The notes under the pieces: model-generated
Told to the model about the DNA's origin: nothing
Databases searched by the model: none
Seen by the model: only the letters and a program-made list of their open reading frames with translations
Source: Thermaerobacter marianensis
Lineage (GTDB): Bacteria; Bacillota; Sulfobacillia; DVGY01
Assembly (NCBI GenBank): GCA_020724425.1
Contig: DYGY01000011.1
Coordinates: 1-59,769, forward strand
DNA length: 59,769 bases
Direction: 5' to 3'
Made by a program: the position numbers and the translations under genes
In this document: in pieces, positions 8,267-18,350 of the stretch
Numbering within the stretch: position 1 is the first letter of the stretch
Layout of the letters: the number at the start of each line of letters is the position of its first letter

Positions 8267-10522
8267 CTAAACCTTGAAAGAACCCACAAGTTTCTTAAGC
8301 TGTTCAGCTGCATTAGCCAATTCCTTAGCAGAAGCGGATACCTCTTCTGCAGTTGCTGTTAACTCTTCAACCGAGGCTGATACCTCTTCAGAACTAGCCG
8401 AATTCTCCTCACTAATAGCGGCAACTTCAGTAATTCCTGTAACCACATCATCAGTCAAATGAGACATGGCTTCTGATGTCTTGGCATTCTCTTCAGCAAT
8501 AGTAGCTAGAGAATCCATATCTTTAGATACATTCAACATGGCTTCTTGAGTCTCACCTACAAGTACAGCCATCCTCTGTGCATTCTCCTTAGTTGCTTGA
8601 ACTACATTCTGCATATCACTAAGAACTACACCAGAACGATCAGCAAGCTTCTTGCCTTTCGCTACCTCAGAGATACCTTCATCCATAGCCTCAATGGCTT
8701 CTTCAGTGCCACTCTTAATATGACGAATTAGGTTATTTATCTCTTTAGTTGATTTTGAAGACCTCTCAGCTAACTTACGAATTTCATCAGCTACTACGGC
8801 AAAACCCCTGCCATGCTCACCAGCTCTAGCAGCCTCAATAGCAGCATTAAGGGCTAGGAGATTAGTCTGATCAGCAATCTCAGATATCACATCCACAATA
8901 ACTCCAATTTCTTCAGATACCTGATTGAAGTATTGTACTTTATCTCCAGCCTTACCAACTACCTGTTCAATCCGCTGCATACCACTGATAACCGAATTTA
9001 CTGCTTGAATACCTTCCTGAGCACTTATAGCTGCACCTTCAGAAGTCTCTGCCACATCATTAACCACATGGATTAGCTTCTCGCCACTCTCCACACTGCT
9101 CACTAAGGTACCCTGAGTAATCTGTAACTGATTAACTTGGCTTTGAGCTCCTGCAGCAATTTCCTTTATCTTCTCTACAAGATCATTGACCTTATTTAAA
9201 GCATCCTGAATACCTTCTGTTTGCTCACCAGCACCAACAGCTACCTGGTCAATGGCAGTAGCAATCTGTTCCGAGACCTCACCCATTTCCTCGGTAGCTC
9301 TAGCAATCTCTTTACTAGCAGTATCTGTTTGATTGGCACCTTCAACAACATCCTGAACAAGTTCAGATAAGGATATCATAAGGTCATTAAAAGCACCACT
9401 TAACTGAGCTATCTCATCCTTACCCTTAACCTCTAACCTGCTACTTAAATCAGCACCACCCTGGGAAATAGAACGTAGCTGTTGAGTCACACTACTAATT
9501 GGTGCAGTTATTCTTACAGCAAAAATAGCGGCAATGATAAACACTATCACAGCACCTAACATAATTCCAATATAAGTTAGTCTGGCCATACCATCAAACC
9601 GCTCTTTAATACTACGAAAATCATTCTCAACCACTACCTCATAACCAATAGAGGTTGTATAATGGGCACCAAGAACCCGATTACCAGCCAAGTCATCATA
9701 AAACCCACTACTAATGCCTTCTTCAAGAGAAGATTCAAGAAGTAAGTAATCCCTGTCATCTAAAAGACTGGCATACTGATTTGGATGTACAATGACACGT
9801 TCATTTGAATCTACAAGATATGCCTTACCGTATCCATCCTCAGCTCCCACTTCAACTAATTGCGCTAAAATCCTTAGATCAATTGAAGTTACTAGCATCC
9901 CCGCATTATTATTAGTCATGTAACGAGTTGGGGTAAACATAAAAACCATCGGATAATTTACCCAGTCGCTTTCCTCAGGGTAGATTATCCTTGAAATTCC
10001 ATCTTTGCCCTTTTGAGCTTCAACAAACGCAGGATCATTCTGTATTAACCGTAAAATTTCGTAATCACTAAATTGTGATAGAACACCAGTTGAACCTAAA
10101 ACCTGGTTAGTTGTATCCAATAGAGCCATCCCAGAAGCACCAGCGGATGTACTCTGCCCCATATGCTGATTTAAAAGAACTCTAGCGGAACGTCCACCAG
10201 CCAAATCAAGCATCAACTGATCTGCTATGGTACGTTGCTTCATAAAATGCCCTTCAAACCAGTTATCTACCTGTCTAGCTTTTTCTTCAGCTAAAGCCTC
10301 AATACGAATAGTTTCCACATCAACAACATTCTGTTTTCCTACCTCTAACCCGACAATCACAGCTACCGTAACCGGAACCAGAGAAAGTAGCAAGAACAAC
10401 ACAAGCATCTTACCTCGCAAACCGGAAAACATGCTTGTCGAAAATATTCCTTTGAAATTCAGTCTTAACTTTGGTTTGAACCTTATCTTTGGCAATTTCA
10501 GTCGTTTCTTCAACAAAGACAT
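8267..10522 (-). CDS. Methyl-accepting chemotaxis protein with a Cache-type sensor
   Basis: First gene of the che operon. The 751 residues show a basic N-terminus, a transmembrane helix at about 39-59, a roughly 250-residue extracytoplasmic region of dCache type, a second helix at about 315-337, a HAMP domain ([12 protein letters not shown] onward), and a long cytoplasmic coiled coil with the MCP tip ([20 protein letters not shown]). Cache domains bind small ligands such as amino or carboxylic acids; the ligand here cannot be read from the sequence. The C-terminus does not end in a CheR-tethering pentapeptide. GGGGGAGGG precedes the ATG. A sigma-D-like promoter lies about 60 bases upstream. 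Confidence 0.9.
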   Translation of the reverse strand: MSLLKKRLKLPKIRFKPKLRLNFKGIFSTSMFSGLRGKMLVLFLLLSLVPVTVAVIVGLEVGKQNVVDVETIRIEALAEEKARQVDNWFEGHFMKQRTIADQLMLDLAGGRSARVLLNQHMGQSTSAGASGMALLDTTNQVLGSTGVLSQFSDYEILRLIQNDPAFVEAQKGKDGISRIIYPEESDWVNYPMVFMFTPTRYMTNNNAGMLVTSIDLRILAQLVEVGAEDGYGKAYLVDSNERVIVHPNQYASLLDDRDYLLLESSLEEGISSGFYDDLAGNRVLGAHYTTSIGYEVVVENDFRSIKERFDGMARLTYIGIMLGAVIVFIIAAIFAVRITAPISSVTQQLRSISQGGADLSSRLEVKGKDEIAQLSGAFNDLMISLSELVQDVVEGANQTDTASKEIARATEEMGEVSEQIATAIDQVAVGAGEQTEGIQDALNKVNDLVEKIKEIAAGAQSQVNQLQITQGTLVSSVESGEKLIHVVNDVAETSEGAAISAQEGIQAVNSVISGMQRIEQVVGKAGDKVQYFNQVSEEIGVIVDVISEIADQTNLLALNAAIEAARAGEHGRGFAVVADEIRKLAERSSKSTKEINNLIRHIKSGTEEAIEAMDEGISEVAKGKKLADRSGVVLSDMQNVVQATKENAQRMAVLVGETQEAMLNVSKDMDSLATIAEENAKTSEAMSHLTDDVVTGITEVAAISEENSASSEEVSASVEELTATAEEVSASAKELANAAEQLKKLVGSFKV

Positions 10523-10583
10523 ATCCCTCCCCCATGATATATCGCCCTAATACATCCCCACCCACTATATACATATATAAATA

Positions 10584-10610
10584 CTATCGGGAATCCTAGC
10601 AAAATATTTA
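10584..10610 (-). promoter_or_regulatory. Sigma-D (sigma-28) type promoter of the che operon
   Basis: On the minus strand TAAA (10610-10607) is followed by exactly 15 bases and then CCCGATAG (10591-10584). The known motility sigma-factor consensus is TAAA-N15-GCCGATAT. The -10 element ends about 61 bases before the ATG of the first MCP gene. The match is by eye, but the genes it serves fit. Confidence 0.6.
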
Positions 10611-10646
10611 GAACCCCAGCGCAACTGGAGTTCTAAATATTTAATT
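10598..10646 (-). terminator. Terminator of the thr/S41 operon
   Basis: An 18-base stem with one mismatch: 10602-10619 pairs with 10625-10642 around a CGCAA loop. On the minus strand it is followed by TTTTGC. It lies just past the S41 protease stop, and its last arm contains the -35 element of the che promoter. Confidence 0.8.
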
Positions 10647-10654
10647 TTCTTTAC

Positions 10655-12130
10655 TTATTTCTGTATTCTAATAGTCCCTGTGGAACCATCAAAGTAGATA
10701 GTAGCATCCATATTCTCTAACATCCTAACAGGTACAAAAATCCTGTTCCTCTCCAGAATGATAGGCAGACTAAAATTAACCTCTTCACCATCAATTAGAA
10801 CTCGATAATCCTGATTATGTGTCTGTGGCCTCACAAGAACCTCTTTCCCATAATAATTGATATGGGCCTCTCCATCCTTCCATTCAAGAGGTAATTTAAG
10901 AATGTTGCTCATATCTCTTAATGGAATGTATGCCCTACCATTTATCACTAAAGGTGGTTCTAGTAACTTATATAACCGACCATTAATCAATGCTTCCTGG
11001 CGACCTAAATGAAAAACCATATCCTGTTCAATGGGCCTATCTAACAGAAGACTCAAAGCTAAATCCCATTGACTTTGACTTCCCGTTACATACTTATCAG
11101 GTATTAAGCCAGCCCCCTGAATCTGCTTGCCAGACGGTGTCAAATACTGAGCTGTAGTAACCTTGAGATAACCCCCATTGTCAAGAGGAATCAAACTCTG
11201 AACAGAAGCCTTCCCAAAAGTATTAACTCCTACAATAGTGGCAAGATTGTGATCCTGTAAAGCACCGGCTAGAATCTCTGCAGCACTAGCAGTATATTGG
11301 TCAACAAGAACCACTATCTCCTGATTAGAAACAAGAATACCAGGTGTGGCTTCATACGTAACTGTTTCACCGTAACGATCAACCAAATGTACCAATGCCC
11401 CTTCAGAGATAAAGTAGTTTGCAATCTCTAAGGCAACACTAAGATACCCTCCACCATTGGAGCGAAGATCAATCAGCCACTTATCTGCACCCCTTAGCTG
11501 AAGCTCAATAATTGCTTCCCGCACTTCTTTGGCAGTCCGTTCACCAAAAGTATCTATATCAAGATAACCTATATTGCCCTCTAGCAGGTCATACTCTACC
11601 TTTTCGAGAACAATCAGCTCTCTAACAAGCGGGAAATCTAACCTTTGGCCATTCCTATCAATGGTCAAGGTAACTGTAGTACCCTCAGGACCCCTTATCA
11701 ACTGAACAGCTTGTTCTAAGGAATATCCTATGACATCTAGACCATCGATACCAACTATCCTGTCACCTGCAAGAATTCCTGCTCTTTCTGCAGGAGTATC
11801 TTTTAATGGGGTTAACACTGTAAGATAGCCATCCTGAAGAGTAATCTGGATTCCTACTCCACCAAAACTACCATTAAGTCTCTCTACAAACTCATTATAT
11901 TCATCTTCACTCATATATCCTGTATAGGGATCATCTAAACCCCTAATAATGGCGTCTAAAGCCTCTAGTAGGGCATCATCATCAAGTTCATTTAGATGAT
12001 ATAGATCAAGTAACTCATAAATCTCATTAAACTTATCTAGATCTATATCTGCTGTTTCACCCTGAGTACCAGGTATAAATAATAAAGCTGCAACTAATAG
12101 AAAAATCACTAGGCTAACTCTCTGTTTCAT
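10655..12130 (-). CDS. S41 family C-terminal processing peptidase with a C-terminal stalk domain
   Basis: Secreted serine protease of the CtpA/Prc type. An N-terminal signal segment (about 5-24) is followed by a PDZ domain (about 90-165, GVGIQI and AGDRIVGIDG) and the S41 core, with the Ser-Lys dyad S282 (YTASAAE) and K307 (FGKASV). The C-terminal third, from about residue 385, contains a copper amine oxidase-N-like stalk repeat (INGRAYIPLRDM and NRIFVPVRML), probably for cell-wall attachment. The ATG follows GGGGGAG and lies three bases after the thrB stop, so it is cotranscribed with thrCB. In spore formers such proteases often act in signalling, but the target here is unknown. Confidence 0.87.
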   Translation of the reverse strand: MKQRVSLVIFLLVAALLFIPGTQGETADIDLDKFNEIYELLDLYHLNELDDDALLEALDAIIRGLDDPYTGYMSEDEYNEFVERLNGSFGGVGIQITLQDGYLTVLTPLKDTPAERAGILAGDRIVGIDGLDVIGYSLEQAVQLIRGPEGTTVTLTIDRNGQRLDFPLVRELIVLEKVEYDLLEGNIGYLDIDTFGERTAKEVREAIIELQLRGADKWLIDLRSNGGGYLSVALEIANYFISEGALVHLVDRYGETVTYEATPGILVSNQEIVVLVDQYTASAAEILAGALQDHNLATIVGVNTFGKASVQSLIPLDNGGYLKVTTAQYLTPSGKQIQGAGLIPDKYVTGSQSQWDLALSLLLDRPIEQDMVFHLGRQEALINGRLYKLLEPPLVINGRAYIPLRDMSNILKLPLEWKDGEAHINYYGKEVLVRPQTHNQDYRVLIDGEEVNFSLPIILERNRIFVPVRMLENMDATIYFDGSTGTIRIQK

Positions 12131-12133
12131 CCA

Positions 12134-13051
12134 CTACTCCCCCTTAATCAGTTCAACCCCTGATACAGCCAGATCAACATCAATCACACTTGCTTTAACC
12201 TGCCAGGAATTCATCAACTCTTCAATGTATTGTTGTATTCCTTTGGCATTTTCTCTTTCAACCAAAACCGCATAAGTAGAACCTGAACCGCTAATATATG
12301 ATCCCAGAGCACCTACAGCTAAGACTTCTTCAGCAAGATTGCTAGCCCAAGGAATCAACTTGAACCTGTGTGGCTGATGTAGTCTATCCTGTAAGGCCTC
12401 TTTAAGAAGATCCACTCTACCCACATTCAATGCTCCAATTAACAGGGCGGCTCGGCTAATATTGAAAACTGCATCATCTCTTGATATAGTCTTCTTCAAA
12501 GCGTTTCTAGCTCTAGAGGTACTTATTTTCTTCTCAGGAACAACCATCAGACCCTGTATCTTTTCTAAAACAGGCAAATCAACCCGACTCAGACTGAGAA
12601 CTGGAGGTATTCCAGCACCCCCTGCTACAATCGTTAAACCACCAAATAAAGCTGCTGCCAGATTATCTGGATGCTGCTCTAATTGAAGAGCAAGTGGCCA
12701 GAGTTCATCCTTTTTTAGATAACCTTTATCTAGATACTGTGCTATAGCAAGACCAGCAACTATTGCTGCTGAACTTGAACCTAAACCCCGTTTAACAGGA
12801 ATCATATTGTCCTGAACAATTCTAAGCTCTGGTAGCTTTAACCCCTTATTATCAAAATACAACTGCATTGCTCTATACAAGAGATTGTTTTCAGGTTTGA
12901 TAAGGTAGGAGCCCTCCCCTTGTACAACTATCTCTGTAGAGGATGCTAACTCTACCTTCACAGAATTATATAGCCCTACAGCAAGCCCTAGACTATCAAA
13001 GCCTGCAGCTAAATTAGCTGATGTAGCTGGCACCCTAACCAAGGAGTCCAT
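12134..13051 (-). CDS. thrB: Homoserine kinase
   Basis: GHMP-family kinase that phosphorylates L-homoserine with ATP in the penultimate step of threonine synthesis. The ATP loop KRGLGSSSAA is at about 87-96. The N-terminal VRVPATSANLAAGFDSLG and the C-terminal GSYISGSGSTYA are typical. ATG at 13051 is preferred over GTG at 13060, because AAGGCGG sits eight bases before the ATG and only two before the GTG. The order is thrC-thrB; no homoserine dehydrogenase is in the window. Confidence 0.93.
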   Translation of the reverse strand: MDSLVRVPATSANLAAGFDSLGLAVGLYNSVKVELASSTEIVVQGEGSYLIKPENNLLYRAMQLYFDNKGLKLPELRIVQDNMIPVKRGLGSSSAAIVAGLAIAQYLDKGYLKKDELWPLALQLEQHPDNLAAALFGGLTIVAGGAGIPPVLSLSRVDLPVLEKIQGLMVVPEKKISTSRARNALKKTISRDDAVFNISRAALLIGALNVGRVDLLKEALQDRLHQPHRFKLIPWASNLAEEVLAVGALGSYISGSGSTYAVLVERENAKGIQQYIEELMNSWQVKASVIDVDLAVSGVELIKGE

Positions 13052-13053
13052 AC

Positions 13054-14112
13054 CTACCACCGCCTTAGATAGCTATCAATAGATTCTTCTAGTTCTTCAG
13101 GAGTTACTACATTTTGATGTAGTCCCTGTTCTAATACATACTGTTGATCCTTTAACCCATTACCTGTAAGAATACAGACTACAGAATCAATATCTCTAGA
13201 ACTAGTGAGTGTTTTTCTAACTCCTGCCCAGCTAGCTGCAGAAGCAGGCTCAACAAATATACCTTCCAATCTAGCTAATTCATTCCACGCTGTCATAATC
13301 TCTTCTTCTGAGACAGCAGCAACAAAACCATTAGATTCTCTGGTAGCTTGCAAAGCCTTCTCCCCACTAGCTGGTCTGCCAATGCGAATGGCTGTTGCTC
13401 TTGTTCTAGGGTCCATTACAGCTTTACCAGTAACTAATGGCGCTGCTCCCTCTGCCTGAAATCCCCATAATGCTGGCAACTTCTCTATTATCCCAGCTGC
13501 TTTGTACTGTTTAAAGCCATCCCAATATGCTGAAATATTTCCCGCATTCCCCACAGGAATACTAAGAACATCCGGAGCTTCTCCTAAAACATCAACAATC
13601 TCAAAAGCTCCGGTTCTTTGACCCAAAAGTCTATCAGGATTAACAGAGTTAACTAGAGCTAACCTGTCATCCTCTACAACCAATGAACGAACTAACTCAA
13701 GAGCATAATCAAAACTACCATCCACAGCTAATACCTCTCCACCATAGGCCAGAGCCTGTGCTAGCTTTCCTAAAGCAATTTGATCATTAGGTATCACGAT
13801 AAAGGCGGGAATACCAGCCTTAGCTGCATAGGCAGCTGCGGAAGCAGCAGTATTACCGGTAGATGCACAGATGATTCCCTTGGTTCCCTCTCTGATTGCC
13901 CGGCTAACAGCTACCGTCATACCTCTATCCTTAAAGGAACCTGTAGGATTCAATCCTTCAAACTTGAGATAAATCCTGGTCTTTAATCCTAAAGCCTTCT
14001 CTAGATTTGAAGCTTGATACAAAGGAGTATTACCTTCATGCAAAGAGACAATCAAATCCCTTTCTGTAAAACCCAATAGATCCATATACCCAGAAATAAT
14101 TCCCGGCCACAA
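13054..14112 (-). CDS. thrC: Threonine synthase
   Basis: PLP enzyme that converts O-phosphohomoserine to threonine. At 352 residues it is the short bacterial type. The PLP lysine is K61 in GSFKDRGM, and SVGNAGNISAYWDG carries the glycine-rich phosphate loop. The start is TTG at 14112, supported by AAGGAGG seven bases upstream. The stop comes two bases before the thrB ATG. The operon is thrC-thrB-S41 protease. Confidence 0.93.
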   Translation of the reverse strand: MWPGIISGYMDLLGFTERDLIVSLHEGNTPLYQASNLEKALGLKTRIYLKFEGLNPTGSFKDRGMTVAVSRAIREGTKGIICASTGNTAASAAAYAAKAGIPAFIVIPNDQIALGKLAQALAYGGEVLAVDGSFDYALELVRSLVVEDDRLALVNSVNPDRLLGQRTGAFEIVDVLGEAPDVLSIPVGNAGNISAYWDGFKQYKAAGIIEKLPALWGFQAEGAAPLVTGKAVMDPRTRATAIRIGRPASGEKALQATRESNGFVAAVSEEEIMTAWNELARLEGIFVEPASAASWAGVRKTLTSSRDIDSVVCILTGNGLKDQQYVLEQGLHQNVVTPEELEESIDSYLRRW

Positions 14113-14173
14113 AGATAATCCTCCTTCCTTAGTCGATAAAGTTCGGCAATACAGATAACTTCTCCTGCATTTG

Positions 14174-14198
14174 AAAAAGAGGCCATTACTGACCTCTT
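14174..14198 (-). terminator. Terminator of the amidase gene
   Basis: AAGAGG (14177-14182) pairs with CCTCTT (14193-14198), followed on the minus strand by TTTTTC. The stop codon of the amidase gene is inside the loop. Confidence 0.65.
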
Positions 14199-15652
14199 AG
14201 GTAATTCTCTATTCCCCTAACCATGGAATTAACCACCTGAGTTCGGAAACTAGACTCATACAAATTAGCCTCTTCCCAGGGATTTGAGATATACCCTACC
14301 TCCACTAATACTGCAGGCATATTAGTTAATTTTAAGACCCGATAATCCCTCTCCCTAACTCCGTCATCAGCCAATCCCAAGGCTAACATTTCTTTATGAA
14401 TATTTCGAGCGAGTCTCTGGCTTTCCATAGAAGACGCGTTAGTAGCGCTATAATACACAGATGTGCCATGATAACTACGGTTCTCATGAGCATTGTGATG
14501 AATACTCACAAACAAATCAGCCTGCACATTCTCAGCCATTACAGCCCTATCAGTCAACCCAACCGCACTATCATCATTGCGCGACAAGTGAACCTTAGCA
14601 CCCTTAGCCTCTAAAGCCTGCTTCAACTCCAGAGCTAACATCAGATTAATGGTTTTTTCAAACCTACCACTATAGCCAATAGCTCCAGGATCAGTACCTC
14701 CATGTCCAGGATCAAGGAAGATAACCACCCCATCAAGACCGGTTCTGGTGAGGGGTTGAGTTAACCAGCCGGCAATATAACCAACTTGCCCATTACTCCT
14801 CTTAACTTTCAGCCACTCTCCACTTCTCCCAATAACTTCAAGAGTCTCATTAGGTGAAGCGATAGCCAGAATATCATAATCAGTACCAGGACCAGAACGC
14901 AGTCTCACTCCTGTACCCTGAACACGAACATACTCAAGAGCAGATTCTGCAGTAGTGTTTCTTGCAATAGTAGCAGGTGATGAATTCTCTTCAGGTCTTG
15001 CCAACCAAGAAGCTACATAGCCTACACCATCACCATAAACTACCTGGTACCACCCATCTATTCTTGTAATGACACTTAGTTTATCGCCATCATTTACATG
15101 CCCTAAAACCCCAAACTGGGTTCCTGGCCCACTTCTAACCCTTACATTGTTAGCAATAATAGTTATACTGCTTTCCTGCTTTTCCTTTACTTCACCAAGA
15201 AAATCAGCTACATAAACAACTCGATCTCTATACTGTATGGCATACCAGCCATCAAGAGTCTCAATATAGGGATAGGTCTCTCCCTTCCTTACCAGCCCCA
15301 CTACAGGATAACCGGTTCCTGGTCCAGATCTTAAATTAACTACTGAACCAGTAATGTCAAGAACCTGTTGAGAACTCCCTGTATCCTTAACAATAATGTC
15401 CGCTGTTAACCAGCTAGCGATATATCCCTGTCGGCCATCAGGTAACCGAACCTTAACCCAATCTCCCTCTGAACCAGTTTTGGTAAGCTTGTCCCCACTT
15501 CTAACCTGTGAGATGACACTAAATTGCTGTCCGGGTCCAGAACGCACATTAACGACTGACCCAGTAATGGATACCCAGTCAGCTGCGAAAACCTCAAGTG
15601 AGAGAGCTAGCATCAATGCAAGCACTAGCAAAATCTTAAATCCTCGTCTCAT
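14186..15652 (-). CDS. N-acetylmuramoyl-L-alanine amidase with four SH3b domains
   Basis: Secreted cell-wall hydrolase that cuts the amide bond between muramic acid and the stem peptide. After a signal peptide (about 1-23) there are four bacterial SH3 repeats (about 25-85, 97-155, 161-220 and 240-300), each with a VRSGPG or LRSGPG core and a final GYIA or YVAD box. The Amidase_3 domain fills 308-488, with zinc ligands H317 (DPGHGG), E332 and H385/H386 (SIHHNA) and catalytic E451 (VEVGYISN). Four SH3b copies is more than usual. It is a single gene between thrC and a TauE carrier. Confidence 0.92.
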   Translation of the reverse strand: MRRGFKILLVLALMLALSLEVFAADWVSITGSVVNVRSGPGQQFSVISQVRSGDKLTKTGSEGDWVKVRLPDGRQGYIASWLTADIIVKDTGSSQQVLDITGSVVNLRSGPGTGYPVVGLVRKGETYPYIETLDGWYAIQYRDRVVYVADFLGEVKEKQESSITIIANNVRVRSGPGTQFGVLGHVNDGDKLSVITRIDGWYQVVYGDGVGYVASWLARPEENSSPATIARNTTAESALEYVRVQGTGVRLRSGPGTDYDILAIASPNETLEVIGRSGEWLKVKRSNGQVGYIAGWLTQPLTRTGLDGVVIFLDPGHGGTDPGAIGYSGRFEKTINLMLALELKQALEAKGAKVHLSRNDDSAVGLTDRAVMAENVQADLFVSIHHNAHENRSYHGTSVYYSATNASSMESQRLARNIHKEMLALGLADDGVRERDYRVLKLTNMPAVLVEVGYISNPWEEANLYESSFRTQVVNSMVRGIENYLRGQ

Positions 15653-15791
15653 GTCAACTCACCTACCTGTAACTCAAGTAGGTCTTGATTTCGTCGTCTT
15701 ATGACAAAATCCTGTTAAACTCGCCAGATATTTGGTTAAAAAGCCAAATTGTCATCAGTTTGTAACATTAGAATTGACATATGACCATATG

Positions 15792-16601
15792 TCACATAGC
15801 ATCGATTAGCATCCTTATGGCAATTACAAAAAGAGCCAGTGCAAAAAACCGTACCAAGAACTCACTCTTAAGGTTCTTTGTTAAGCCTGATCCCATATAA
15901 GCCCCAACAAAAACACCTAAGATAACTGCTGCCGTAACATGGGGATCAACATAGCCATTCAAGAAATAGACAGTAGCTGCAGCAACTGCCGTTACCCCAA
16001 TTACAAGACTGCTTGTAGCCACTGCTGCTTTCATTGGTATACCCATAACCTTATGCATTAGGGGTACCTGGATTGAACCACCACCAACACCAAGTAACCC
16101 GGATATGATTCCAGCTCCAATTGCACCAAAAGTGCCCCAACCAACACTACTAGGACTATAGCTAACCTCACTTTTTATAGCAGGATCAAAATACCTATCA
16201 GAAAAAGATGTATTCTGAAAGGAGACATCCTCAGTCCTTCTAGTTGTGTTTCCCTTAATCATTAAATAGACCATGAATAGAAGGAAGACTCCAAAAAAGA
16301 AAGTTAAGAAATCACCAGACAGATAAATTCCTAGATAACTGCCAAAAATAGCTCCAAGACTGGCAGTAACCATGAAAAGAAGAGCAAGTGGCACATTAAT
16401 AAATCCTGCTTTCAAATACCTCGAAGCAGCTGTTCCAGAAGTAGCAACAATAGCTACCAGACTGCTGGCAATTGCCTGATGAATTGGTAAACCCAACAGG
16501 ATAGTAAGCGCTGGAACAATAATAACCCCGCCACCAAGACCAGTTAGAGCTCCTAACAACCCTGCTCCAGCCCCAATTAACAAGGCAATACCGATTTCCA
16601 T
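15792..16601 (-). CDS. TauE/SafE family membrane carrier
   Basis: Inner-membrane permease of 269 residues with about eight hydrophobic helices. It has the two-half layout of the family, each half starting with a glycine-rich repeat (GLLGALTGLGGGVIIVPAL and ISGLLGVGGGSIQVPLM). Relatives export sulfite, sulfoacetate or other small sulfur-containing anions. The substrate cannot be told here and no sulfur genes are adjacent. A polar stretch near 125-150 separates the halves. The ATG has GGAGG seven bases upstream. It is divergent from the small HTH gene. Confidence 0.85.
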   Translation of the reverse strand: MEIGIALLIGAGAGLLGALTGLGGGVIIVPALTILLGLPIHQAIASSLVAIVATSGTAASRYLKAGFINVPLALLFMVTASLGAIFGSYLGIYLSGDFLTFFFGVFLLFMVYLMIKGNTTRRTEDVSFQNTSFSDRYFDPAIKSEVSYSPSSVGWGTFGAIGAGIISGLLGVGGGSIQVPLMHKVMGIPMKAAVATSSLVIGVTAVAAATVYFLNGYVDPHVTAAVILGVFVGAYMGSGLTKNLKSEFLVRFFALALFVIAIRMLIDAM

Positions 16602-16629
16602 GAAAATTCCTCCATTTGCGTGTTTAGAA

Positions 16630-16671
16630 TACCTCCTCCCATGTCAATACTGTTTTCCATGGAAGGAGGTA
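16630..16671 (+). promoter_or_regulatory. Inverted repeat covering the ribosome site of the small HTH gene
   Basis: TACCTCCTCCCATG (16630-16643) is complementary to CATGGAAGGAGGTA (16658-16671), 14 pairs with one mismatch and a 14-base loop. The right arm contains the whole AAGGAGG ribosome site of the HTH gene. In RNA this would hide the site; in DNA it could be an operator for the HTH protein or the divergent carrier gene. Confidence 0.55.
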
Positions 16672-16677
16672 ATACTC

Positions 16678-16851
16678 ATGACTACAGCTGCAAAAATACA
16701 GCATATGCGTTTAAGGAAAAAGATATCCTTACGTCAATTGGCTTCTCATACAGGTATCCCTACAACCGCATTAATGCGGTTTGAATGGGGACTAATTAAC
16801 CTAGATAGAAATCAGCTTCAAAGCATTCGCAGATATTTAGGATCCATCTAA
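16678..16851 (+). CDS. Very small XRE-type HTH protein (57 residues)
   Basis: Almost nothing but one helix-turn-helix: LRKKISLRQLASHTGIPTTA, then LMRFEWG and a short end. An open frame extends further upstream, but the start is put at ATG 16678, which has AAGGAGG eight bases before it. Such single-domain proteins are usually autoregulatory DNA-binding proteins. It is divergent from the TauE carrier with only 76 bases between the starts, so it may control that gene and itself. Its stop overlaps the stop of the convergent phosphohexomutase by three bases. Confidence 0.72.
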   Translation: MTTAAKIQHMRLRKKISLRQLASHTGIPTTALMRFEWGLINLDRNQLQSIRRYLGSI

Positions 16852-18236
16852 TATTCCCAGATAAACTCTTGCACTGCCTCATAGTCTAGCAATGCTTCCT
16901 GCATCTCCTTTGTAATCCTATCGAGTTCTTGTTTACTGCTTGCTTCACAACGTGCAACGATGGCAGGTTGGGTATTGGAGGCACGAACTAAACCCCAGCC
17001 TGCCGGGAAAAGTACTCTAGCTCCATCTATATCAATGACCGGATATTTTGCCTTCATTTTGTCCCTAAAATCGGAAACCACCTGCATCTTTTCCTGATCA
17101 GCACAATCAATCCTTGTCTCCGCAGTAGAGTAGTATTGAGGCACATCAGCTAACATCTCACTAATCGAAATATCACTAAAGGAAAGTATCCTCAATACTC
17201 TTCCTGTAGCATATAGAGCATCATCAAAACCATAAAACTCATCACTAAAGAACATATGCCCAGACATCTCACCGGTAAATAAAGCCCCAATGTCTTTCAT
17301 CTTTGCTTTAATCAAAGAATGTCCTGTCTTATAAAAGAAAGGCTTTCCTCCTAAACGGTTAACCTCATCAACTAATGCCTGAGAACACTTTACCTCGATA
17401 ATGGCATCTGCTCCAGGATACTTAGCTAGAATCTCTCTCCAGTAGAGAATCATAAGCATATCTCCCCAGAGAATTTCCCCCTTATCACTGACAACACCTA
17501 TCCTGTCAGCATCACCATCATAGGCCACACCTATGTCTGCTCCTGTTTCCCTAACCACCTTGCTTAACTCCACTAGGTTTTCGGATTTAACCGGGTCAGG
17601 ATGGTGATTAGGAAAGTTACCATCAGAATCACAGTACAAAGGAATCACCTGTACCCCTAATCTCTCTAGAAACTCTACCGCAAAAAGACTGGCTGTTCCG
17701 TTTCCACAGTCAACTACAACCTTAAGTTCTTTTGGCCCAAGCTTGATTTTCCTAGTTAGCATCTCAAGATAGTCCTCATTAACGGAGACCTCTTCAACCC
17801 TAACAACTGCTTCTATCCTACCTTTTCTTATCTCTTCCTCTACTAAAACCCGTACTTCCTGAATCTCTTTACCGTAGATGGTGCCTGGTCCTAAAGCAAT
17901 CTTAAAACCGTTATAGTCAGATGGATTATGACTACCGGTAATCATCACTCCTGCATCAACATTTAGATGATGCCTTGCATAATAGAACCCGGGGGTAATA
18001 ATTGTTCCCAAAGTTATGACACTGCTACCGCCGGCAGACAATCCTGCCACCAAAGCCTGCTCTAATCTCTCAGAATGCAACCTGTTATCTCTGCCAACAA
18101 GGACCTTTGTGCCGGCATCCTTCTCTTGAAAGTACCGGCTTAGAGCTCTTCCGAGAAAATATACAGTCTCTTCAGTAAGGTCCACATCCACAATACCACG
18201 AATATCATACTCTCTAAAAATATCAGGATTAATCAT
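16848..18236 (-). CDS. Phosphomannomutase/phosphoglucomutase
   Basis: Interconverts hexose 1- and 6-phosphates for exopolysaccharide, LPS-like glycan or wall precursors. The 462-residue alpha-D-phosphohexomutase has phosphoserine S102 in TGSHNP, the Mg loop DGDADR (240-245), the sugar loop GEMSGH and the phosphate loop ASNTQPAIV. The pattern fits the dual-specificity AlgC/ManB group rather than GlmM. It is a single gene with AAAGGAG before the ATG. galU at 57 kb would use its glucose-1-phosphate. Confidence 0.9.
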   Translation of the reverse strand: MINPDIFREYDIRGIVDVDLTEETVYFLGRALSRYFQEKDAGTKVLVGRDNRLHSERLEQALVAGLSAGGSSVITLGTIITPGFYYARHHLNVDAGVMITGSHNPSDYNGFKIALGPGTIYGKEIQEVRVLVEEEIRKGRIEAVVRVEEVSVNEDYLEMLTRKIKLGPKELKVVVDCGNGTASLFAVEFLERLGVQVIPLYCDSDGNFPNHHPDPVKSENLVELSKVVRETGADIGVAYDGDADRIGVVSDKGEILWGDMLMILYWREILAKYPGADAIIEVKCSQALVDEVNRLGGKPFFYKTGHSLIKAKMKDIGALFTGEMSGHMFFSDEFYGFDDALYATGRVLRILSFSDISISEMLADVPQYYSTAETRIDCADQEKMQVVSDFRDKMKAKYPVIDIDGARVLFPAGWGLVRASNTQPAIVARCEASSKQELDRITKEMQEALLDYEAVQEFIWEY

Positions 18237-18350
18237 AACCCGACTCCTTTCTTCAACCTAATAGATATTTCCATTGTCTTGCAGCTAATCCTTCCTGGCC
18301 CAAAGGAGTATTTCTTCTTAAAGGCGAAAAGAAAAGCTGAGGTGAAACTA

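Noticed and set aside
15775-15794. Perfect palindrome TGACATATG-AC-CATATGTCA at the end of the TauE/SafE gene
   Set aside because: It overlaps a stop codon and has no T-run, and it is over 120 bases from the amidase start. It could be an operator or chance; no support beyond symmetry.
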